From Patiriisocius marinus (GTDB lineage: Bacteria; Bacteroidota; Bacteroidia; Flavobacteriales; Flavobacteriaceae), in NCBI RefSeq assembly GCF_008974325.1, contig NZ_BKCG01000002.1, positions 62,001 through 126,000 of the forward strand: a stretch of DNA of 64,000 bases, written 5' to 3'. Position numbers and translations under genes: made by a program. This document shows, one piece after another, positions 35,299 through 43,995 of the stretch. Positions within the stretch are counted from its first letter, which is position 1. The number at the start of each line of letters is the position of its first letter. The notes under the pieces were generated by a model. It had not been told where the DNA came from. It made no database searches and worked only from the letters and a program-made list of their open reading frames with translations.

Positions 35299-38262
35299 TT
35301 AACGTTCTGTATCGCAATGGAATAATTTATTTTCCTTTTGTCTTGGAGGTTTTGTTTTTCCTCCGCCGTTTTTCTCATTAAGCATCATTGTCATTAACTC
35401 GTTACGCTCATTATTTATGGCCTGTCTTTTTTGTTTGTCTGTCGCTAAATCAAAATAAGTTTTACCTTCAATGATTGTTTTTTCTGCTTTTGCGTAAACT
35501 GACATTGGGTGATCTGACCATAAAACTAAATCGGCATCTTTTCCTTCTTTTATTGAACCTACACGGTTATCAATATGTAAAAGTTTAGCTGGATTAATAG
35601 TGACTGTTTTCCAAGCTTCTTCTTCAGTCATCCCTCCGTATTTAATAGTTTTACCAGCTTCTTGGTTTAATCTACGTGACATTTCGCCATCATCACTATT
35701 TATTGCAACTGTAACACCTTGACTAGCCATAATTGCAGCATTGTAAGGGATAGCATCGTTTACTTCATACTTGTATGCCCACCAGTCGCTAAATGTACTT
35801 CCACCTACTCCGTGTTCCACCATTTTGTCTGCAACTTTATATCCTTCAAGAATGTGTGTGAATGTGTTTACTCTAAAGTTGAATTTTTCAGCAACCTTCA
35901 TTAGCATATTTATTTCGCTTTGCACATAACTATGGCAACTGATAAAACGTTCCCCATTTAAAATTTCGGCTAACGTTTCTAGCTCTGCATCTTTTCTATA
36001 TGGTTTTCCACTTTTTTTAGCTTCGTCATATTCTTTTGCACGATTAAAGTAGTTTACAAATAGTTGCTCAACACCCATTCTAGTTTGAGGGAAACGGCTG
36101 TAACTTTCCCAATTAGATTGTTTTACGTTTTCACCTAAAGCAAACTTTATGAACTTAGGACTGTTGTCATAAATTAGTCCATCTGCATCTTCTCCCCATT
36201 TAAGTTTAATGATGGCAGAGCGGCCACCAATAGGGTTTGCAGATCCGTGTAGAATCTGGATAGAAGTAACACCACCAGCAAGGTTACGGTAGATATTTAC
36301 ATCTTCTGGGTCTACTACATCTTCAATTGTAACTTCGGCAGAAGAGTTTTGACCTCCTTCGTTTATGGATAATGCTGCAATGTGAGAGTGCTCATCAATA
36401 ACACCTGCAGTTAAGTGTTTTCCAGTAGCGTCAATTTCAATAGCACCACCTGCACTTAAGTTTTTACCTATTTTTGAAATTTTTCCGTTTTTAACTAATA
36501 CGTCGGTATTTTCTAAAACTCCCGCTGCTTCACTAGTCCAAACGGTTGCGTTTTTAAACAACATATTTTGCTGCTGTGGTTGCGTAACATTTCCGTAACC
36601 TACATTAGGGTAGGTAAGGGGCTTTACGGGAAGTACAGAAGGAGATTTATCTTTATCCTCGTCTTTCTCATCACTAGTAGTTGCTACTTTTTTAGCAGCT
36701 GTAAAGTTATTTTCTGCACCATTAGGCATCACGATTTTTCCTGAGAAAGAACCTCCGGCTTTAGGGATGATTCCTGTTGTACGGAACGTTTCCTTTGTTT
36801 CTTCATCAGTAAACGAAAGTGTAACCCAGTTATCTGCATAATTTAATTTAGACTTGTATTCAGTTTCACCAATAGTTACTTTAGATTTTGGCTTTGAAGC
36901 GCTCCCCGAAATATTAAGTTCGTACGTTTTACCTCCTGCATTAATAGTGTAATCACCATCAATATCTGTTTGATCTTTGCTATTTACAATGTGTTTACTA
37001 CCTTGAACCCAATTTTCGTAAAGCACAGTTTCTTTATCAAATACAGGACCTGAAGTAATTAAAAAGTTAGCATATTTTCCTTTATCAAGACTACCTACTT
37101 TATCTGAAATATTAAGAAATCTAGCCGGTGCTGTTGTAAGCGCCTCTAGTGCTTTAGTTTCAGAAAGCCCATAAGCAATTGCCTTGCGTAGGTTTGTAGT
37201 AAACTCTGATGTTTTGTCAAGTTTAAATGTTGTCAAAGAAAAAGGAACTCCCTTGTCTTGAAGCATTTTAGGATTAGTTGGGGCTTGGTTCCAAGCACGC
37301 ATATCTTCTAATGAAATGTAATTAGCCATATAAGGATCAGTTACATCATAGGCTTCTGGGAAGTTAATAGGAATAATATAGTTTGCGTTAGAAGCTTTAA
37401 TTTGATCTAACATTTCATATTCGTCTCCACCACCTACGATGAGGTAATTGATTCCAAATTGATCTCCAATTTTATCTGCTCTTAAATTATTTGTCTTATC
37501 ACCAGCCTCAAAAATGGAGATTTCACCTCTATTTTTAATAAGTGCTTCTAATGACCGATCTTTTGTAGGAACATTTCCTTTATCGTACCAATCTGCATCT
37601 ATATATACTTGACGTAATAATGCCATAGATCCCATAAGTGATCCTGGGTATGATTGCCTACTTGTAACACTTTTAGAGAATGAATAGAATTGACCATTAA
37701 CATCATCAATAACGCGAGTTGCCTCTTTGTCGTTATCGTTAAGGGCTACAAGCATTCCAGTACCTCTTGCAATACCATCCATACTATGAGTACTTACAAC
37801 ACCAAAACCTTCTTTACGCATTTTTTCAGCGGTTTTCTTGTCGTACTTAAAATGGTCGATGGCATTCTTTTCTGGCATTATATGGTCGTTCCAGTAAAAA
37901 CCTTCTCTTGTTGCACTGTATTGTGGAGAGCGACGACCACCTTGAGCTCTTTTAGGTTTTTCAATACCAAAATTAGTATAGCTATCAATAAAGGAAGCGT
38001 AAATATGCTTTCCTTCTAAATCAATAGTGATGGTGTTTTCAGGAATATTTATACTTTTCCCACTTGATACAATTTTACCATCTTTAATTAGTAATACTCC
38101 ATTATTAATGGTTTGCGTGGGGTTTACATGAATTGTTGCATTTGTAAACGCTGTATAATGTGAGTTTGTTTCTTTTACGCCATCATTTTTAGGAAAATAG
38201 TCCTGAGCAACGGCGGTACTCGCAATAGAAATAGCGAATAACAGTAGTTTAATTTTTTTCAT
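35299..38262 (-). CDS. secreted double amidohydrolase, second module with intact metal site
   Basis: 987 residues with a signal peptide (1-19). Module 1 (about 35-450) has the composite-domain flanks, but YASFIDSYTNFG replaces the FIDxHxH motif. After a linker with a beta-domain (about 460-560), module 2 (about 567-950) has LTAGVIDEHSHIAAL with the HxH pair near residue 623, later histidines in ISCHSYVQSE and NTFTHILEGY, and the catalytic aspartate in INSDDGEMS. The C-terminus ends in a basic stretch with HCDTER. Only module 2 should be catalytic, probably on a cyclic amide or peptide derivative. Two fused modules plus the 430-residue neighbour make a three-module set transcribed together. 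Confidence 0.88.
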   Translation of the reverse strand: MKKIKLLLFAISIASTAVAQDYFPKNDGVKETNSHYTAFTNATIHVNPTQTINNGVLLIKDGKIVSSGKSINIPENTITIDLEGKHIYASFIDSYTNFGIEKPKRAQGGRRSPQYSATREGFYWNDHIMPEKNAIDHFKYDKKTAEKMRKEGFGVVSTHSMDGIARGTGMLVALNDNDKEATRVIDDVNGQFYSFSKSVTSRQSYPGSLMGSMALLRQVYIDADWYDKGNVPTKDRSLEALIKNRGEISIFEAGDKTNNLRADKIGDQFGINYLIVGGGDEYEMLDQIKASNANYIIPINFPEAYDVTDPYMANYISLEDMRAWNQAPTNPKMLQDKGVPFSLTTFKLDKTSEFTTNLRKAIAYGLSETKALEALTTAPARFLNISDKVGSLDKGKYANFLITSGPVFDKETVLYENWVQGSKHIVNSKDQTDIDGDYTINAGGKTYELNISGSASKPKSKVTIGETEYKSKLNYADNWVTLSFTDEETKETFRTTGIIPKAGGSFSGKIVMPNGAENNFTAAKKVATTSDEKDEDKDKSPSVLPVKPLTYPNVGYGNVTQPQQQNMLFKNATVWTSEAAGVLENTDVLVKNGKISKIGKNLSAGGAIEIDATGKHLTAGVIDEHSHIAALSINEGGQNSSAEVTIEDVVDPEDVNIYRNLAGGVTSIQILHGSANPIGGRSAIIKLKWGEDADGLIYDNSPKFIKFALGENVKQSNWESYSRFPQTRMGVEQLFVNYFNRAKEYDEAKKSGKPYRKDAELETLAEILNGERFISCHSYVQSEINMLMKVAEKFNFRVNTFTHILEGYKVADKMVEHGVGGSTFSDWWAYKYEVNDAIPYNAAIMASQGVTVAINSDDGEMSRRLNQEAGKTIKYGGMTEEEAWKTVTINPAKLLHIDNRVGSIKEGKDADLVLWSDHPMSVYAKAEKTIIEGKTYFDLATDKQKRQAINNERNELMTMMLNEKNGGGKTKPPRQKENKLFHCDTER

Positions 38263-38402
38263 AGAAAGAATCCAGTCATTTCTGGAGGGTTGGTTTTTAA
38301 TAAAATATGCCTAAAGATAGCATATTCACTTCCTGCAAAAAGTTAATCAACATGTTAAACATTTCTTAATAAAAGAACTTGAAAGATGGTGATTACTGAA
38401 AC

Positions 38403-39473
38403 TTAGAGCGGTTTGTCTTCAAAATGGTTAACTACTAAAGCAACCATATAGCTATATGTTTTAATCCCTTTAGGTTGATTATTAGCTTTTAAGAATAAAT
38501 TGTAAAACCCTTTTGAGAATTCTTCGAATGGGTTATCATAGCTATTCCAGAATTCACGCATTTCACGATAACTCTCTAATATCCCAGGATTAATAGTGGT
38601 GAGTAATTCTTGATATTTATCTGAATCTCTTCTTGAAATTTCATTAACGCAATAACGCAATGCAAAAATATAACCTGCATATTGAATGTATGGGTCATCG
38701 TTATAGATAGAAGCTAAAGTTGCAATAAAATTAGCTTCATTTTCTTTAGCAAAACCTAATTGATGAGCTTGCTCGTGGCTACTTACAACAGGGAATTTGT
38801 ACGTTTTGATAAGTGCATTTACTTGTGCTTCTCCAGAAAATGGATTTAGATATCCACTATAGCCCATATAAGTTAAACCAAGACTCCAATTACTTTTTTT
38901 AAGACTTTGTGGACTTAGTTCTAATGAAGGGAATTCCTTTTTTAAATTAGTAAAGCCATTTTTTGTGCTTTTGAACATTTCGGCTTGAGAATAAGGTAGG
39001 TCTATTTTTGTGCTATCTGCAAAACCTAATTCCCGATGCATTTTATGACTCTTAGCAATCAGTTTTTTAGTAATTGAAACTAGTTGTTCTGTGGTATATG
39101 TTGCATTGATATTTAATGTAGTGTGAAGCGGTTCTCTGTAATAATTGAATCCCCATAGAAAATGAAACATAAAATAAACTATAGAAGTTGCAGCAACAAT
39201 TTCTAAAATTAAATCAACAGCCTGGGTTTTAAATTTTCTGAAATTTTTATAACACCATCTAATTGCTAAAACTATAATTATTAAGTAGAAAAAATCTCCC
39301 ACCGAAAAAGGAACCCAACCAAAGAGCATACGTGAAATTTTACTTATGAGAGGATATAAACCCTGACTATAGTAGCGCTCAACAAATGCTGGGAATTGTT
39401 TTAACACTTGCATTAAAACAATTTGTAACGGAAATAATAATGCTAAAAGAAGGGTAGATTTTTTTCTAAACAT
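38403..39473 (-). CDS. DUF3810 family membrane zinc-protease-like protein
   Basis: 356 residues. Three N-terminal membrane segments (about 7-24, 58-75 and 88-106) are followed by a soluble domain with HEQAHQLGFAKENEANFIA (about 234-252), an HExxH motif followed by a glutamate as in gluzincin-type proteases. This matches DUF3810, a family found mostly in Bacteroidota and Firmicutes and of unproven function. The topology suggests that the protease domain is in the periplasm. The gene stands alone, with 139 bases before the amidohydrolase start. Protease activity is inferred from the motif only. Confidence 0.83.
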   Translation of the reverse strand: MFRKKSTLLLALLFPLQIVLMQVLKQFPAFVERYYSQGLYPLISKISRMLFGWVPFSVGDFFYLIIIVLAIRWCYKNFRKFKTQAVDLILEIVAATSIVYFMFHFLWGFNYYREPLHTTLNINATYTTEQLVSITKKLIAKSHKMHRELGFADSTKIDLPYSQAEMFKSTKNGFTNLKKEFPSLELSPQSLKKSNWSLGLTYMGYSGYLNPFSGEAQVNALIKTYKFPVVSSHEQAHQLGFAKENEANFIATLASIYNDDPYIQYAGYIFALRYCVNEISRRDSDKYQELLTTINPGILESYREMREFWNSYDNPFEEFSKGFYNLFLKANNQPKGIKTYSYMVALVVNHFEDKPL

Positions 39474-39571
39474 TTTAGTTACTTCAAGTAGATATTATAA
39501 TGATAAAATTCACGTTAGATAAAAAAATGTTATAGTTTTTTTAAATGTACTGTAAAGATAACAAATGATGA

Positions 39572-39579
39572 TAACTTTG
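39572..39579 (+). promoter_or_regulatory. -7 promoter box (TAACTTTG) of pepD
   Basis: Exact TAnnTTTG match 82 bases before the pepD ATG; no good -33 TTG is visible. The leader that follows is rich in CAA triplets. Confidence 0.35.
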
Positions 39580-39661
39580 CCTTTGGAATAAACTTGCCAT
39601 TATAATTATTAAATGGCAACAAAAACAACAACAAACAACAACCAATAAATCACTACCTTTT

Positions 39662-41119
39662 ATGAACGAGAGTATTCGAAGCCTAGAACCCAAAGAATTA
39701 TGGAATAAATTTGCAGACCTAAATGCTGTACCAAGACCTTCTAAAAAGGAAGAGCGTGTAATTGCGTTTATGATGGATTTTGGGAATAAATTAAAATTAG
39801 AGACTATTAAGGATAGTGTTGGGAATGTAATTATTAAAAAACCTGCAACAAAAGGTTTTGAAGATAGACAGACAATAGTCATGCAATCGCACCTTGATAT
39901 GGTGCATCAAAAAAATAACGATACAGATTTTAATTTCGATTTACAAGGAATTGAAATGTACGTAGATGGTGACTGGGTTAGGGCTAATGGAACAACTCTA
40001 GGAGCAGATAATGGGTTAGGGGTAGCCACAATAATGGCTATTTTAGAAAGTGATAAAATAGAACACCCAGCAATTGAAGCGCTTTTTACAATTGACGAAG
40101 AGACAGGAATGACTGGTGCAATGGGGCTAAAAGGTGGGCTGCTTGAAGGTACTATACTTTTAAATCTTGATACAGAAGAGGACGATGAAATAGGTGTAGG
40201 TTGTGCAGGAGGTATTGATATTACTGCAACTAGAGAATACAAAGAAATAGCGGTTGATGATGAAGATTTAGGTTATCAAATTACCGTTAAAGGTCTTCAA
40301 GGTGGCCATAGTGGTATGGATATCATTAAAGGGTTAGGGAATGCTAATAAAATGATGAACCGTCTTCTATACGCAGTACGTGGAGAAATGCACATTGCAT
40401 CATTAAAAGGAGGAAGTCTTAGAAATGCAATTCCAAGAGAAAGTGTTGCGATTGTAGTTTTGCCTCAAGGTCGTGAAAGTGCTTTTACTTCAGAACTTAA
40501 AAAATGTGCAGACGAAATAATTAACGAATATCACCAGTTAGAGCCAGATCTTGAAATTTTAGTAGAAAAGAGAGATCGTCCAGAGCCTAAAGTAATGGAT
40601 AAGGATTCTCAGTTAGCATTTATTAGAGCAATTTATAGTGCTGTCAATGGTGTTTATAGAATGAGTCCATCTATTGAAGATTTAGTGGAAACATCTAATA
40701 ATATTGCAAAAATAACAGTAGCTGATGGTGCTATTAGAGTCGCTTGTTTAACACGCTCATCAGTTGAGTCATCTAAAGAAGATTTAGCAAATACATTGCA
40801 ATCGCAATTTGAATTAGCTGGTTTTAAAGTTTCTTTCTCTGGAGAATATCCTGGATGGGAACCTAAAATGGACAGTGCTATTTTAGAAGTATTAAGCGGT
40901 CTTTATGAAAAAATGAATGGTGAGAAAGCTCACGTAGCAGCTTGCCATGCAGGATTAGAATGTGGAATTTTAGGACAGAATTACCCTAAAATGGATATGA
41001 TTAGTTTTGGACCCACAATTAAAGGCGCGCACTCTCCAGATGAGCGAGCTAGTATTTCAAGTGCACAAAAGTATTGGGTATTTGTTTTAGAAATACTAAA
41101 AAATATACCTAAGGCATAG
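39662..41119 (+). CDS. pepD: aminoacyl-histidine dipeptidase (M20 family)
   Basis: 485 residues, the usual length. M20 metal ligands are all present: the histidine in MQSHLDMVHQ (about 78-87), the bridging aspartate in GADNGLGVATIMA (about 118-130), the catalytic glutamate pair in FTIDEETGMTGAMG (about 145), the aspartate in LLNLDTEEDDE, and the terminal histidine in FGPTIKGAHSPDERAS (about 455-470). PepD splits Xaa-His dipeptides such as carnosine in the cytoplasm and feeds amino-acid recycling. No signal peptide is seen. A CAA-rich, probably unstructured leader precedes the ATG. It is likely monocistronic. Confidence 0.93.
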   Translation: MNESIRSLEPKELWNKFADLNAVPRPSKKEERVIAFMMDFGNKLKLETIKDSVGNVIIKKPATKGFEDRQTIVMQSHLDMVHQKNNDTDFNFDLQGIEMYVDGDWVRANGTTLGADNGLGVATIMAILESDKIEHPAIEALFTIDEETGMTGAMGLKGGLLEGTILLNLDTEEDDEIGVGCAGGIDITATREYKEIAVDDEDLGYQITVKGLQGGHSGMDIIKGLGNANKMMNRLLYAVRGEMHIASLKGGSLRNAIPRESVAIVVLPQGRESAFTSELKKCADEIINEYHQLEPDLEILVEKRDRPEPKVMDKDSQLAFIRAIYSAVNGVYRMSPSIEDLVETSNNIAKITVADGAIRVACLTRSSVESSKEDLANTLQSQFELAGFKVSFSGEYPGWEPKMDSAILEVLSGLYEKMNGEKAHVAACHAGLECGILGQNYPKMDMISFGPTIKGAHSPDERASISSAQKYWVFVLEILKNIPKA

Positions 41120-41217
41120 TTCTTGTATTCTAGTTAGAAACTATTTTAAATAGTTTTAATAATATGTACCTTTAGGGCACAATAACTTAATCATTAACAT
41201 TAAAACAAAAAACAAAC

Positions 41218-41715
41218 ATGGGATTATTTTCATTTATTAAAAACGCCGGAGCAAAAGTATTTGGAATCGGAAAAACAACTGAAGAAGAAGCTGCTGAAGC
41301 AAAAATGGAAGCTGCTGAAGTAGCAAAAGCTAATGACCAAAGAGCAGGACAACGCTTAATCAACCATATTAACGATTTAGATTTAGGTATAGAAGATTTA
41401 TTTGTATCTATTGATGGAGAAAGAGCAACTATTAATGGTACTGCTAAAACTCAAGAAGCTGCTGAGAAAGCAATTTTAATTGTGGGTAACACAGCAGGTA
41501 TTGCTGAGGTTTCTGATGAAATAACTGTAGAAGAAGAAGTTCCAGTTGCAGTATTTCACACAGTTGTAAGTGGAGATTCATTAAGTAAAATTGCAAAGAA
41601 AGTTTATGGTGATGCTATGAAGTACCCTGTAATCTTTGAAGCTAATAAGCCAATGCTAGAACACCCTGATAAAATTTATCCAGGACAAGTATTACGTATT
41701 CCTAATTTAGACTAA
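41218..41715 (+). CDS. BON-LysM domain protein (Kbp/YgaU-like)
   Basis: 165 residues. A short N-terminal GLFSFIKNAGAKVFG segment is followed by an alanine/glutamate-rich helix, a BON domain (about 52-105, with RATINGTAKTQEAAEKAILI), and a LysM domain (about 115-163, HTVVSGDSLSKIAKKVYGDA to PGQVLRIPNL). The layout is that of E. coli Kbp (YgaU), a cytoplasmic potassium-binding protein with BON and LysM domains; there is no signal peptide here either. Potassium binding by this protein is inferred from family similarity. The gene ends in a strong terminator at 41741. Confidence 0.88.
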   Translation: MGLFSFIKNAGAKVFGIGKTTEEEAAEAKMEAAEVAKANDQRAGQRLINHINDLDLGIEDLFVSIDGERATINGTAKTQEAAEKAILIVGNTAGIAEVSDEITVEEEVPVAVFHTVVSGDSLSKIAKKVYGDAMKYPVIFEANKPMLEHPDKIYPGQVLRIPNLD

Positions 41716-41740
41716 CTAACACTAGGTTATAAATTACTTA

Positions 41741-41769
41741 AAAAGGAGACCGTTATGGTCTCCTTTTTT
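41741..41769 (+). terminator. intrinsic terminator after the BON-LysM gene
   Basis: AAAAGGAGACC-GTTAT-GGTCTCCTTTT followed by more T residues, 25 bases after the stop. Confidence 0.93.
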
Positions 41770-41822
41770 TATGTTAGAATTTTAGATTTATTTCTCTAAG
41801 ATTTATAATAAATTAAAACCAA

Positions 41823-42257
41823 GTGAAACACATTATCATATTGATAGTATTCTTGACAAATCTTATTTTTTCACAGAGTATGGAAGTCGAAAATGAATTC
41901 AGGAAAGTTTCTGGAATTGTTAAAGGGTATGATATACCAAAAGACGGAATTTTGGTTCCTTATGTAGGTTTAAAACGAGCTGTTATCACAGATTCATATG
42001 GAATATTCTGTTTAACTGTGCCAAAAAATAATTCAGTGTTTATTGAGATTCCTATATGTGGGGCTTTAACTATTAGAGAAATAAAGACTACAGATAATAA
42101 TGTAATAATTGATATTTCAGAAATTGAAAAAAGCACAAAACAAATACTCCGTTCTAAACAAAATTGGAATAAGGAAAAAAATAAATTATTACCTATTTTA
42201 ATAAATATATATAACAGTACTGAGTATGATAGGGCAAATAATGAATACTGTTTTTAA
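41823..42257 (+). CDS. small exported protein, carboxypeptidase-regulatory-like domain
   Basis: 144 residues with a GTG start and a signal peptide (1-18, ending IFSQ). Residues about 28-100 (VSGIVKGYDIPKDGILVPYV, then AVITDSYGIFCLTVP) follow the pattern of the CarboxypepD_reg-like / TonB-plug N-terminal beta-sandwich: G-x-V followed by a T-D-x-x-G-x-F core. The charged C-terminal ~40 residues are helical. Such free-standing domains are common in Bacteroidota, often with outer-membrane receptors, but none is adjacent here. The gene sits between two terminators. Function not recognised; the domain call is moderate. Confidence 0.65.
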   Translation: MKHIIILIVFLTNLIFSQSMEVENEFRKVSGIVKGYDIPKDGILVPYVGLKRAVITDSYGIFCLTVPKNNSVFIEIPICGALTIREIKTTDNNVIIDISEIEKSTKQILRSKQNWNKEKNKLLPILINIYNSTEYDRANNEYCF

Positions 42258-42273
42258 AGTTATTACACAAAAC

Positions 42274-42306
42274 AAAAAAGCCAGCTAAAATTTAGCTGGC
42301 TTTTGT
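42274..42306. terminator. bidirectional intrinsic terminator
   Basis: Arms AAAAGCCAGCTAAA and TTTAGCTGGCTTTT with almost no spacer, between converging genes ending at 42257 and 42325. Confidence 0.9.
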
Positions 42307-42324
42307 TATATAAGAGATAGTAGA

Positions 42325-43434
42325 CTATTGTTGTCCTACAATCCCTGTAAGTTCTAATTCGAAAATTAAATCTTCATTTGGTCCTATAGATCCATTTCCT
42401 CTTTCACCATATCCTAAGTGTGAAGGAATGAATGCTGTAATTTTGTCACCAACACTCATTTGTAAAAGTGCTTCTCTAAATCCTGGGATTAATCGAGCAT
42501 CTTTCCCGTAGTCTGATACACTAGGAATGTATTGGTTTGCAGCTTTACGTGCTTCATTTACTGCTTCAAAACGTTCTGCAACGTCAAGACGGTTAGTATC
42601 GAACATCGTTCCATCTTTTGCATAGTAACCAGCATAGTTCATATAAATTCTTGAACCTTCTGCAGGTTTTTGCCCTTTGCTACGTTTATCCCAATGGATC
42701 ATAATACCAGAGTCTAATTTTTCAGCATCTTTTTTAAGGGCATTTAAAGCTTTTAAGTTATCACTACCAACTTTAGCAATACGCTCTTGCTTTACTTTTT
42801 TCTCAGTTTCAATCTTTTCCATTGCTTCAGTAAAGTATGGTACTTTTTGACCTCCTTTATTGATAATGTTGATTGTTTCAATCATTATCGTTTCTACTGG
42901 CCTGTCTCCAGGCTTAGAAGTTTCAGTAGCTCCAATAGCGTCAACAACTTCCATTCCTTTTACAACTTCCCCAAAAACAGTATGCTTTCCGTTCAACCAA
43001 GGAGTTTCTTTCAACGTTACAAAAAACTGACTTCCGTTAGTAGCAGGGCCACTGTTAGCCATAGATAACATACCTTTTTTGTCGTGCTTTAATGAATCTA
43101 CAAACTCATCAGGAAATTTATATCCTGGGTTTCCAGAGCCTGTTCCTAGTGGATCACCACCTTGAATCATAAAATCTTTAATAACACGGTGAAAAATAAT
43201 ACTATCGTAAAAACGCTTTCCTTTGTATTTTTCATCTACCATTCCATTTGTACCTTCAGCTAACGAAACAAAGTTAGATACCGTTAAAGGTGTAGCATCA
43301 TTAAATAATTTAGCTACAAATGTTCCTTTAGTCGTTACAACTTCAGCATAAACACCATTCTCTAAATCTGGGTATTTGTTTTGACAAGATGCAAAAGCGA
43401 TAGTTAGTAATAATAAGATTGATAATTTTTTCAT
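42325..43434 (-). CDS. cyclophilin-FKBP fused peptidyl-prolyl isomerase, lipoprotein
   Basis: 369 residues. The lipobox AFASC gives a lipidated C17. A cyclophilin domain covers about 28-195 (FYDSIIFHRVIKDFMIQGGD, ANSGPATNGSQFFVT, LNGKHTVFGEVVKGM). After a helical linker (about 200-245), an FKBP domain follows (about 250-369; GSRIYMNYAGYYAKDGTMFD, LIPGFREALLQMSVGDKITA, GPNEDLIFELELTGI). Both fold types isomerise proline bonds, so one lipoprotein carries two unrelated PPIase modules. It starts 3 bases after gldI and should help fold exported proteins in the periplasm. Co-transcription with gldI hints at a role for T9SS or gliding components. Confidence 0.93.
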   Translation of the reverse strand: MKKLSILLLLTIAFASCQNKYPDLENGVYAEVVTTKGTFVAKLFNDATPLTVSNFVSLAEGTNGMVDEKYKGKRFYDSIIFHRVIKDFMIQGGDPLGTGSGNPGYKFPDEFVDSLKHDKKGMLSMANSGPATNGSQFFVTLKETPWLNGKHTVFGEVVKGMEVVDAIGATETSKPGDRPVETIMIETINIINKGGQKVPYFTEAMEKIETEKKVKQERIAKVGSDNLKALNALKKDAEKLDSGIMIHWDKRSKGQKPAEGSRIYMNYAGYYAKDGTMFDTNRLDVAERFEAVNEARKAANQYIPSVSDYGKDARLIPGFREALLQMSVGDKITAFIPSHLGYGERGNGSIGPNEDLIFELELTGIVGQQ

Positions 43435-43437
43435 AAT

Positions 43438-43995
43438 CTAATTTTCTTCTGTTTGAGTTATTGATAATAAGGTTACTGTACTTGCAATTGGAACATTCGT
43501 TCCTAACTTTTTTTCGATACCGTAGTATCCGTATGCTTTATATGATGGAAATAGAAATGTAGCTGTTTCACCCACTTCTAATAATTTAATTCCATCTCTA
43601 ATTCCTGAAATTAATTCTTGATTTGATAAATCTACGCGGTAATTAATGAGTCCATTTTCTTCTTTTGAAAGTATGGTGTTTCCTTCGAGATCTTTTACGT
43701 TATAAGTAAACGTAATTAAATCTCCATGCGAAGGTTTTTGACTAAGTGCTGTTGTATCTTTTACTTGGTAATTGTACCAAAATCCACTTTCAGAAGTAAT
43801 ATAAGTAGCGTTAGAATCTGCTTTAATTATAGCTTCAATAATTTCTTTTTCTTCTTCAAATAACTTTTTGTTGCGTTCAGCAGATGCTGAAATAAAGCTA
43901 CCTGAATTCTGTTTCACAGGCTTTCTCGCTTCAGGTGTTGTACAACCTAAAATGAACATTGAAAACATTAAAAATAGTGCAGCTACTTTATTCAT
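43438..43995 (-). CDS. gldI: gliding-motility-associated PPIase lipoprotein GldI
   Basis: 185 residues with a lipobox FILGC (C18). A charged helix is followed by an FKBP domain (about 85-183; GDLITFTYNVKDLEGNTILS, ISGIRDGIKLLEVGETATFL, FPSYKAYGYYGIEKKLG). GldI is an FKBP-type lipoprotein described in Flavobacterium gliding and needed to fold gliding or T9SS components. Its first base overlaps the last base of the DHH phosphoesterase gene, and the fused isomerase gene follows by 3 bases. The length and lipobox position match GldI. Confidence 0.9.
   Translation of the reverse strand: MNKVAALFLMFSMFILGCTTPEARKPVKQNSGSFISASAERNKKLFEEEKEIIEAIIKADSNATYITSESGFWYNYQVKDTTALSQKPSHGDLITFTYNVKDLEGNTILSKEENGLINYRVDLSNQELISGIRDGIKLLEVGETATFLFPSYKAYGYYGIEKKLGTNVPIASTVTLLSITQTEEN

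Noticed and set aside
39590-39661. CAA-rich leader of pepD as a regulatory RNA
   Set aside because: It is low-complexity and unlikely to fold; no pairing or conserved element can be seen.
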